Assembly (NCBI GenBank): GCA_947630635.1
Contig: CANRIJ010000020.1
Location: 1-15,994, forward strand
DNA from: an uncultured Spirochaetaceae bacterium
Lineage (GTDB): Bacteria; Spirochaetota; Spirochaetia; Sphaerochaetales; Sphaerochaetaceae
Direction: 5' to 3'
Length of the DNA: 15,994 bases
Numbering within the stretch: position 1 is the stretch's first letter; each line of letters begins with the position of its first letter. Below, one piece after another: positions 6,846 to 13,659 of the stretch. Below the pieces are notes generated by a model. It ran no database searches. It saw nothing but the letters and a program-made list of their open reading frames with translations, and was not told where the DNA came from. Made by a program: the position numbers and the translations under genes.

Positions 6846-7463
6846 ATGAAAAAGGGAGTTGTTGTTCTGTTTTTCTTGATTCTGGCTTTAGTTCCTGTAC
6901 AGCTATTTGCTGCTGTTTCAGGCGATCCTATCAAGAATTATGATTGTCCTTTCTTGCTAACTTCCGCTGGACAGGGACCTGGTTCGAAGCAGTTGAGGCT
7001 TTTGATTAATCTTTCCAAGGCCTTCACACTTGAAAAGGATTTCTTCCTTGAGGATGAGCCGCTTCCGAGACTTGCAGAGATTGACAATCCTATAGTTGGC
7101 GAGCCTTATACAGTTCTCGTAATGGTTATCGGAACAACTGATAAGGGACTTGGTGCTTCTGGAATCACAATTGAGGACGAGATCAATAACCTCAAGGAAG
7201 TCATTGCCAAGGCACAGTCAAAGAATCTTCCTATCGTTGCTGTCTCAATCGAGCAGGATAAGAGAAAGCCTGGCATCCCGACAAACGGAAACGAGAGAAT
7301 TATTGACCTTGTTTGCCCAGTAAGTGAGTGGATGGTTGTTCTTAAGGCCAACAATACCGACGGAAGATTTACTGAAATCAGCCAGAAGTACGGTATTCCT
7401 TTGACAATAGTTGACTCTGCAATGGATTTCTCCAACCTTTGCAAAGAGATCTTTATAAAGTAG
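6846..7463 (+). CDS. Secreted DUF6305-like protein of unknown function
   Basis: The function is unknown. The 205-residue protein has a clear signal peptide (MKK, then a hydrophobic core to about residue 20, with cleavage near LFA-AVSG at 22-23), so it works outside the inner membrane. The mature part opens with a glycine-rich TSAGQGPGS motif. A strand-loop-helix stretch follows (VLVMVIGTTDKGLG, then a helix, then PIVAVSIE), suggestive of an alpha/beta domain without obvious catalytic residues. It resembles what I recall of DUF6305. AGGAGG (6832-6837) stands eight bases before the ATG. It is first in a six-gene run and 26 bases before the permease. A substrate-binding role for that transporter is possible, but at about 180 mature residues it is small for a TRAP binding protein. 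Confidence 0.7.
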   Translation: MKKGVVVLFFLILALVPVQLFAAVSGDPIKNYDCPFLLTSAGQGPGSKQLRLLINLSKAFTLEKDFFLEDEPLPRLAEIDNPIVGEPYTVLVMVIGTTDKGLGASGITIEDEINNLKEVIAKAQSKNLPIVAVSIEQDKRKPGIPTNGNERIIDLVCPVSEWMVVLKANNTDGRFTEISQKYGIPLTIVDSAMDFSNLCKEIFIK

Positions 7464-7489
7464 TCAGAGGCAAAAGGTAAGGAGATAAA

Positions 7490-8797
7490 ATGTCGGTAAC
7501 AATGTTGACTTTGATACTGCTCATTATCATGATTGCGGTCTTCGTAGTGAGCAGCATCTTCTTAAAGTCCCCCGATATCTCAATGGTTATAGCCGGTGTC
7601 GTCATAGCAATATGCGGCCTCATTATGTTCCCTGAACTCGGCAGTCCAGTCAGATATCTCGTGGAAGGCCTATTTGTAAATATGGATTTGGCCATGCTCT
7701 TTATTGCAGCATCGATCTTCATCAATATTTACTCAAATAGCGGTGCCGTCTCCACTCTTACTAGGGGAATCGTTAAATATATACATAACAAGTGGTTATT
7801 GATGATCATCATGGGCGTTTTGATGCTGATTCCAGGTGCTTTAACAGGTGCTGGAAGCGTATCTATCTTCGTTCTTGGCGGTCTCGTAGACACTGTTTTC
7901 TCTCAGATTGGAATTACGAAGAGAAGAAGAACAGTCTTTATCTTCTTCTTTGCTATCCTCTCTGCAGCTGCACCACCGATTAACCTTTGGACGATGCTTA
8001 TGACAGCTCAGGCCAACATGCCTTATGTTGGATTCACCTGGCTTCTCTTGATCCCAATCGTTATTGCGGGTGCTGTCTGTATCATCTACTGTGGATGGGG
8101 TGCAAAGCAGGATAAGACTCCTGAGCAGATTCTTGCCGAGCTTCCTCCAGAGACTCCTGGAATGACTTGGTGGAGAATTGTTCTTCCTATCGTTGCAATT
8201 ATCATTCTCTTCATCCTGGGTCTTTACCTACCATGGGGACTTCCAGTACTTGGACTTCCTCTGATGTTCATCCTCGCAGCAGTCGTAGCTTTCCTCTGCA
8301 ATCCGAAGAAGACAACCTTCAAGGAGTACGTGGGTATCATCAACAATACAATGGAGCAGGTATTCCCACTCGTTGCAAACGTTCTGTCAATTGGTGTTCT
8401 CCAGTCGGCAATGGCTGCAACAGGTGTTAGAGGACTTTTGGGAAGCTTCTGTGTTGGTCTTCCGCTTGTTGCTATCTACTGCACGATCCTTATCTTTGGA
8501 CCGATCATGCAGGGATGCTTCAACTACGGTGTATCTGTCGTTCTCGGCGGACCGCTTATCTTCATGTTCAACACTTTGGGCATGGACGTAACCGTAATTT
8601 GTGCGGCACTTTCACTAATCTTCCCGCTTGGCGATTCACTTCCTCCTTCAAGAATTGTTGGAAGACTTGCTTGCGTCGAGACAGGAGAAAAGTCTTATCT
8701 CAAGTTCTTTGCCGCGGCGCTGTTCCCAATGCTTGTCCTTGGCGGAATGGCTGTATTTATGATTGTCAAACCAGCATGGTTTGCATTCCTGTACTAG
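7490..8797 (+). CDS. DctM/IT-superfamily-like membrane permease
   Basis: This is a probable secondary transporter for organic anions such as dicarboxylates or acidic amino acids. The 435-residue protein is hydrophobic throughout, with about 11-12 membrane segments. It has paired internal features typical of large TRAP (DctM) and related ion-transporter-superfamily permeases: a PGALTGAGSVS loop after the third helix group, AAPPINLW in the first half, and FPLGDSLPPSRI in the second half. AAGGAG (7479-7484) lies five bases before the ATG. No standard DctP or DctQ gene is adjacent. Instead it stands between a small secreted protein and a 61-63 residue membrane protein. Substrate and direction are inferred from the poly-gamma-glutamate-type context and are uncertain. 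Confidence 0.7.
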   Translation: MSVTMLTLILLIIMIAVFVVSSIFLKSPDISMVIAGVVIAICGLIMFPELGSPVRYLVEGLFVNMDLAMLFIAASIFINIYSNSGAVSTLTRGIVKYIHNKWLLMIIMGVLMLIPGALTGAGSVSIFVLGGLVDTVFSQIGITKRRRTVFIFFFAILSAAAPPINLWTMLMTAQANMPYVGFTWLLLIPIVIAGAVCIIYCGWGAKQDKTPEQILAELPPETPGMTWWRIVLPIVAIIILFILGLYLPWGLPVLGLPLMFILAAVVAFLCNPKKTTFKEYVGIINNTMEQVFPLVANVLSIGVLQSAMAATGVRGLLGSFCVGLPLVAIYCTILIFGPIMQGCFNYGVSVVLGGPLIFMFNTLGMDVTVICAALSLIFPLGDSLPPSRIVGRLACVETGEKSYLKFFAAALFPMLVLGGMAVFMIVKPAWFAFLY

Positions 8798-8808
8798 TGG
8801 GGTGAAGT

Positions 8809-9000
8809 ATGGTAATGGTAGTTTTTGAAAACATTATTCATATTATCTATTTCATAATGGCTGCTTTGATTGCTCTTAGCATGCTGAAGTCTCTTTTTAA
8901 GAGGCATAACAACAGATCCGGTGTTCTTGGTGTTGTATATGACATTATGTATGCCTACTGTTTTATACCTTTCTTACTAAGAGCCTGTTACATTAAGTGA
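8809..9000 (+). CDS. Small two-helix membrane protein
   Basis: I do not recognise this 63-residue protein. It has a hydrophobic segment at about residues 5-26, a basic turn (KSLFKRHNNR), and a second hydrophobic segment at about 38-58, so it is probably a hairpin in the membrane with the loop in the cytoplasm. GGGGTGA (8799-8805) is only three bases from the ATG at 8809 but nine from an in-frame ATG at 8815, so the true protein may have 61 residues. It sits 11 bases after the permease and 7 before the metallohydrolase, in the same orientation and with sound spacing, which supports a real gene. A role as a small accessory subunit of the permease is plausible. Confidence 0.7.
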   Translation: MVMVVFENIIHIIYFIMAALIALSMLKSLFKRHNNRSGVLGVVYDIMYAYCFIPFLLRACYIK

Positions 9001-9007
9001 GGCTTCC

Positions 9008-10315
9008 ATGAGTGCAAAGAAACACGTAATTTGGGGTAGCACCCCTGGAAGATTCGCCGGAAAGATCATAATTCTAGTTATTGCATGTGTTTTCGCTGCA
9101 ATCGCAGGATATGAGTTCTGGACACTTAGACACTATAAAGAAGTTATCGTAGTAAGTGAGGATCTCACTGAAGTCAAATGGTTCAGCGACTATGTTCCTT
9201 CTCTAAAGGGAACTTGGCTTGATACGCCTGTTTTCATATTTGATTCAGGTGTAGAGGGAGGAACTGTATTTGTAAACGGATGTCCTCACCCCTATGAGCC
9301 GGCTTCAACAGTTGCTGCCTATTTGATGCTTGAGAACATCAAGGTCGATAAGGGTAAGGTTATCATCGTTCCGAGAGCCAACTACTCAGGTTCAACTGAG
9401 GGAATGCTCGGAGACGCATATCCAATGTTCTTCCATGTTGATACCGATTTTGGTCCTGTGAAGTTCAGAATTGGAGACAGATATGCTAACCCACTCGATC
9501 AGTGGCCAGATCCTTATACATACGTTAACTATCCATCAGGACAGAACCTCGCTTATCAGGATATCAGAAACCTCAATAGAACATATCCTGGAAGAGAGAA
9601 CGGTACTATAACAGAGAGAGCTGCATACGCAGTTATGGAGATTATCAGGCAAGAGGGTGTCGATATCGCTATCGATATGCACGAGGCTGAGATTCTCTAT
9701 CCTGTTACCTCTACCTATGTTGCTCCTGCAAAGGTTCTCGATAGAGAGCACTTTGAAGAGACAGGTGAGATGGTTTATGTAGAGCCAGAGAAGAGCTCAC
9801 TTGATATTGCTATGATGGCAGCAATGAACATCGGCAATACCTTCTTCATGAAGAGTGAGGCATCTCCGAATACTCTCCATGGACTCTCACACAGAGAATG
9901 GGCCGACTGGTCTGATGCTCTTACGTTCCTTATGGAAACACCTGAGATCTTCATTGATAAGATCACTGGACCAAGGACAGAGGCACTCATGACCGAGGGT
10001 AAGGACCACTTCCTGCAGGTAGTAACAGACAAGGGCCTTACATACTTCCCGTATGAAGAGGATTTTGGAACTCCGCTTTGGTATAGAGCAGGAAGACATC
10101 TCAGTGGTGCTCTTGAGGTTATCAATTGGGCTGGCGTCTTCTATCCAGAGATGGAAGTTATAGTCTCATGGCCGACATATACAGAATTGGAGGCTCTTGA
10201 GAACCAGGGAATCGATAGTGTTGGTGCATTCTTGCATGATCCTAACGATCCCGCAAATAGAGATAGGGCGTATGTCATCTACCACAAACCAGTTGATGTG
10301 GATGATGTCTTATAA
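9008..10315 (+). CDS. Membrane-anchored aspartoacylase/succinylglutamate-desuccinylase-like metallohydrolase
   Basis: Family members are M14-like zinc enzymes that cleave amide bonds of N-acyl acidic amino acids. The 435-residue protein has one N-terminal membrane segment (about residues 17-37) and a large domain that should face the outside. Probable zinc ligands are H94 and E97 in PHPYEP, replacing the common H-x-x-E, and H225 in IDMHEAE. E310 in FLMETPE is a candidate catalytic glutamate. GAGG (8999-9002) is five bases before the ATG and overlaps the stop of the preceding small gene. The neighbours (two secreted C69 peptidases, a permease, and PgsBCW) suggest cleavage of glutamyl or other gamma-linked amides released from a polymer. 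Substrate is inference. Confidence 0.75.
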   Translation: MSAKKHVIWGSTPGRFAGKIIILVIACVFAAIAGYEFWTLRHYKEVIVVSEDLTEVKWFSDYVPSLKGTWLDTPVFIFDSGVEGGTVFVNGCPHPYEPASTVAAYLMLENIKVDKGKVIIVPRANYSGSTEGMLGDAYPMFFHVDTDFGPVKFRIGDRYANPLDQWPDPYTYVNYPSGQNLAYQDIRNLNRTYPGRENGTITERAAYAVMEIIRQEGVDIAIDMHEAEILYPVTSTYVAPAKVLDREHFEETGEMVYVEPEKSSLDIAMMAAMNIGNTFFMKSEASPNTLHGLSHREWADWSDALTFLMETPEIFIDKITGPRTEALMTEGKDHFLQVVTDKGLTYFPYEEDFGTPLWYRAGRHLSGALEVINWAGVFYPEMEVIVSWPTYTELEALENQGIDSVGAFLHDPNDPANRDRAYVIYHKPVDVDDVL

Positions 10316-10340
10316 AAGTTACGTTTAGAGGAGAAACGCA

Positions 10341-11930
10341 ATGAAGAAAATCGCTATTGTTGCATTGGCGGCCTTGCTTTTCACAGGACAGAGTCTCTTT
10401 GCATGTACGATCTTCGCAGTTGGAAAAGATGCTTCAACTGACGGATCTACTATGACAAGCCACACCTGTGATTCCACAAGTGATGATCTCAGAGTATGGA
10501 TTATTCCTTCAATGGAAGCAGGCACTGAAAGAGACATAGTCGTTAACGGCAGAGCGGGAGCTGATTATTCTCAGTTCCCAGAAGTTAAGAATTATGGTGA
10601 CAATGGCCTCGTAGTTGGCACTTATCTGATGGAAGCTCCATCAAACCAGTATCTCCATGCAATGTACTCATTCATCAATGACAAGGGCCTTGCAATGGGA
10701 GAGTCAACATGCTCATACGACAGAAACTCAGAGCAGGGACAGAAACTCAGATCTGTATTCAGCAGAGATGAGGGTGTTATTGACTGCTACATGCTCCAGG
10801 ATCTCGCTCTTGAGAATTGCTCAAGCGCAAGAGAGGCTGTTGAGTTCATGGGAAACATTATCAATGAGTATGGCTGGAATGGCGCATGTGAGTGTATCAA
10901 CATCTGTGACGGCGAGGAAGCTTGGGTCGTAGAGTTCTATGGTGCAAACGTATGGTGTGCAGCTAGAGTTCCTGATGACGCAGTATTCGTAGCAGCTAAC
11001 AGAGCAAGAATCAACCATGTTGAGCAGGACGATCCAGAGAACTGGATTTACTCACCAAACCTCTTCTCATATGCTCTTGATAATGGCCTTTGGGATGGAA
11101 AGGGCGAGTTCAGACCATGTGTTATCTACTGCCCGAACCCAACCAGAACCTATTCAACAAGAAGAGAGTGGAGAGCTATGATGCTTCTCGATCCATCTCT
11201 CAACCTTGATCCAGAGGAGAAGAATCCAGATGAGAACTGGCCGCTCTTCGTAGTTCCAAAAGAGAAAGTCTCTGTTGATACAATCCACAAGCTTTCATCT
11301 GACTACTACCAGGGAACTGCTTATGATACAACTCATACACTAGCAGCTGGCCCATTTGGTAACCCACTCTATCCAAGCCATGTTGAGAGAGCAATCAACT
11401 GCTTCAGATGCACATACATCCAGATCTCCAACATTAAGAGCTGGTATCCAGATCCAGTTAAGTGCTTGGCATACTTCGGATGGGGCGCACCAGATTCAAC
11501 ATATCTCACACCAGTCTTCGCTTCAACTCTTGAGCTGCCTTCACAGTTTGGTATCGGCGTTAGAAACGAGCCTTACAATGAAGAGTCAGGATGGTGGGTT
11601 GCTTCACTTGTTCAGAACACAGCAGCAACTAACTATGTAAATGCTATCCAGACAATCCATGAAGTCAGAGAGCCAAAACTCCAGAACGAGTACAAGCTCA
11701 CAAACGCTGTTCAGGAAGTAGCAGCCGCAATGGTTAATGCAGGTAATACTGACGGAGCAATCGAGCTCTTGACTATCTATCAGAATGAGATGGCTGACAT
11801 TTGGCATGAGACTTGGAAGGATCTCGCAAAAGAGCTCATTTCAACCTACATGCATACCAATATCAACATGAGAACATCTGCTGTTACCCCATGGTGGCAG
11901 GAGAACGTTGTTGATAAGGGTCTCAAATAA
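10341..11930 (+). CDS. Secreted C69-family Ntn dipeptidase, copy 1
   Basis: C69 (PepD/dipeptidase A) enzymes are N-terminal-nucleophile hydrolases whose first mature residue, a cysteine, attacks the amide. The 529-residue precursor has a signal peptide ending SLFA, after which Cys22 begins the family motif C-T-I-F-A-V-G-K-D-A-S. The mature enzyme is about 508 residues, usual for the family. Other family marks are DGSTMTSHT, CECINICDGEEAWV, FVAANRARI and YQGTAYDTTHTLAAGPFGNP. The cleavage site also resembles a lipobox (L-F-A-C), so lipidation must be considered. It contains many cysteines for an exported protein. AGAGGAG (10327-10333) precedes the ATG by seven bases. It is the fifth gene of the run and clearly paralogous to the next gene. 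Substrates could be di- or oligopeptides, perhaps gamma-linked. Confidence 0.88.
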   Translation: MKKIAIVALAALLFTGQSLFACTIFAVGKDASTDGSTMTSHTCDSTSDDLRVWIIPSMEAGTERDIVVNGRAGADYSQFPEVKNYGDNGLVVGTYLMEAPSNQYLHAMYSFINDKGLAMGESTCSYDRNSEQGQKLRSVFSRDEGVIDCYMLQDLALENCSSAREAVEFMGNIINEYGWNGACECINICDGEEAWVVEFYGANVWCAARVPDDAVFVAANRARINHVEQDDPENWIYSPNLFSYALDNGLWDGKGEFRPCVIYCPNPTRTYSTRREWRAMMLLDPSLNLDPEEKNPDENWPLFVVPKEKVSVDTIHKLSSDYYQGTAYDTTHTLAAGPFGNPLYPSHVERAINCFRCTYIQISNIKSWYPDPVKCLAYFGWGAPDSTYLTPVFASTLELPSQFGIGVRNEPYNEESGWWVASLVQNTAATNYVNAIQTIHEVREPKLQNEYKLTNAVQEVAAAMVNAGNTDGAIELLTIYQNEMADIWHETWKDLAKELISTYMHTNINMRTSAVTPWWQENVVDKGLK

Positions 11931-11949
11931 TTTATCTTTAGTTTAAAAT

Positions 11950-11969
11950 GGGGTCTCGCATGAGGCCCC
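11950..11969 (+). other. Intercistronic hairpin without T-tract
   Basis: GGGGTCTC (11950-11957) pairs with GAGGCCCC (11962-11969) around the loop GCAT, giving eight pairs with one G-T. No T-run follows on the plus strand, so it is not a classical terminator. Lying between two highly related genes, it may stabilise or process the mRNA. Confidence 0.6.
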
Positions 11970-11994
11970 AAATACACACGAAAGGAGAAATCCT

Positions 11995-13608
11995 ATGAAG
12001 TTTTGGAAATATGCATCAGTAGTTCTTTTTGTACTGCTTTTAGCATCAAGCCAGGTTTTTGCTTGTACTATTCTCGCAGTAGGAAAGGACGCATCGGCAG
12101 ATGGCTCAACAATGACCAGCCATACCTGCGATTCAAACAGCGATGACTTCAGACTCTGGCTCATTCCTTCAATGCCAGCTGGAACTGTTAGAGACATAGT
12201 TCTCGATGGCAGAGCAGGATCTGACTTCACTGGCTTCCCAGAGTCCAATACTTATGGACCAAGGGCAATGATTCTTGATACATACACATTCGAGAAGCCG
12301 ACTAACCAGTATCTTCATGGCATGTACTCATTCGCAAACGACAAGGGTCTTGCAATGGGCGAGTCAACTTGTGGTTTCGAGAGAGGCGAGCAGGGCACAA
12401 AGCTCAGAGCAGCTTTCGGAAAGGTAGAAGGCATCTATGATTGCTACATGCTTCAGGACCTCGCTCTTGAGACATGCTCAACAGCCAGAGAGGCAGTTGA
12501 GTTCATGGGCAAGATGGTTGACGAGTATGGCTGGAACGGATCATGCGAATGTATCAACATCTGTGACGGAAACGAAGTTTGGGTCATGGAAGTCTATGGC
12601 GGAAATATTTGGTGCGCAGTAAGAATTCCTGATGACGCAGTATTCGTAGCAGCTAACAGAGCTAGAATCATCCACATTGATTTTGATGATCCAGAGAACT
12701 ACCTCTATTCAGCAAACATCAAGTCATTCGCAATTGAGAATGACCTTTGGGATGGAAAGGGCGATTTCGAGCCTTGCAACATCTACGCTCCTAATAAGTC
12801 TTCTCTCCTCTGCACACTCAGAGAGTGGAGAGTCCTTATGCTTCTTGATCCTTCTCTCAATCTTCTTCCTCCGACAGTTGAGGATCCAGACAACTACCCA
12901 ATGTGGGTCGTTCCAAAAGAGAAAGTATCTGTTCAGACAGTACATGAGATTTGCTCTGACTGGTATGCAGGAACCGAGTTCGACGTCTCAAGAACAGTCT
13001 ACGCTGGACCATTCGGCAACCCACTTGGAACAAACTATGTCTATAGACCAATCAATATGTGCAGATGTACTTACATCCAGTGCTCCAACATCAAGAGCTG
13101 GCTCCCAGACGCAGCTAAGTGCTTGGTATGGTTCGGATGGGGTGCTCCTTCAACAACTTACCTCACACCGCTCTTTGCCTCAATGACTGAGCTTCCTGAG
13201 TTCTTCTACACTGGCGTCAGAAATGAGCCATTCAGAGAGGATTCAGGATGGTGGGTATGCTCTGGTGTACAGCAGGATGCAACAATCAACTACGAGGTTG
13301 CAAGCGAAGTCATCAAGAGCATCAGAGATCCAAGAATGGAGACAATTTACAAGCTCACCGATGCTATTCAGACAATCGCAGCTTCCATGATCGATTCTGG
13401 CAACGAAGAGGGAGCAATCAAGCTTCTTACAGCTTATGCATGCGACACAGCAGAAGATTGGCACGAGATCTGGATTGACCTTGATAAGAGCCTCAGAAGC
13501 AAGCTTATGTTCGGTAACGTCGACATGAGAGCTCCATCTGAGCCTCAGTGGTGGTTGGATATTGTCAACGAGTATACTGGCGACAAGCTCAGACCGCTTG
13601 CTGACTAG
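11995..13608 (+). CDS. Secreted C69-family Ntn dipeptidase, copy 2
   Basis: This is a tandem paralogue of the preceding gene, 537 residues long, with well over half of aligned residues identical by eye. The signal peptide ends QVFA, and Cys24 starts the motif C-T-I-L-A-V-G-K-D-A-S, the expected N-terminal nucleophile. DGSTMTSHT, CECINICDGNEVWV, FVAANRARI and the PFGNP region are kept. Copy-specific changes concentrate in the stretch after the first 30 mature residues (GFPESNTYGPRAM) and at the C-terminus. It is even richer in cysteine than copy 1 (for example RCTYIQCSN). AAAGGAG (11981-11987) precedes the ATG by seven bases. Codons are strongly biased: I see only one ATA and one AGG. A strong terminator follows. 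It may have diverged in substrate from copy 1. Confidence 0.88.
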   Translation: MKFWKYASVVLFVLLLASSQVFACTILAVGKDASADGSTMTSHTCDSNSDDFRLWLIPSMPAGTVRDIVLDGRAGSDFTGFPESNTYGPRAMILDTYTFEKPTNQYLHGMYSFANDKGLAMGESTCGFERGEQGTKLRAAFGKVEGIYDCYMLQDLALETCSTAREAVEFMGKMVDEYGWNGSCECINICDGNEVWVMEVYGGNIWCAVRIPDDAVFVAANRARIIHIDFDDPENYLYSANIKSFAIENDLWDGKGDFEPCNIYAPNKSSLLCTLREWRVLMLLDPSLNLLPPTVEDPDNYPMWVVPKEKVSVQTVHEICSDWYAGTEFDVSRTVYAGPFGNPLGTNYVYRPINMCRCTYIQCSNIKSWLPDAAKCLVWFGWGAPSTTYLTPLFASMTELPEFFYTGVRNEPFREDSGWWVCSGVQQDATINYEVASEVIKSIRDPRMETIYKLTDAIQTIAASMIDSGNEEGAIKLLTAYACDTAEDWHEIWIDLDKSLRSKLMFGNVDMRAPSEPQWWLDIVNEYTGDKLRPLAD

Positions 13609-13623
13609 TCTTTTGATATTAAC

Positions 13624-13659
13624 GGCAATTGCCCCTTTTGAGGGGCATTGCCTTTTTTT
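13624..13659 (+). terminator. Strong terminator hairpin abutting pgsB
   Basis: GGCAA (13624-13628) pairs with TTGCC (13648-13652), and TGCCCC (13630-13635) with GGGGCA (13642-13647). That is an 11-bp stem with one bulged T and a six-base loop. Seven T follow (13653-13659). It ends the C69 transcript, and the pgsB start codon is the very next base. Confidence 0.9.

Noticed and set aside
6841..6849. Two-codon ORF (ATG TTA TGA) overlapping the DUF6305-like start
   Set aside because: It is only one base from the G-run of the ribosome site, too close for initiation. It is probably chance in an AT-rich leader.
6846..13608. Horizontal transfer of block 1, judged from its different codon use
   Set aside because: The bias is toward a restricted set of C-ending and AGA codons, as in highly expressed native genes. 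No integrase, IS element or direct repeats flank it. The tRNA gene at its left has no attachment-site duplication that I can see.
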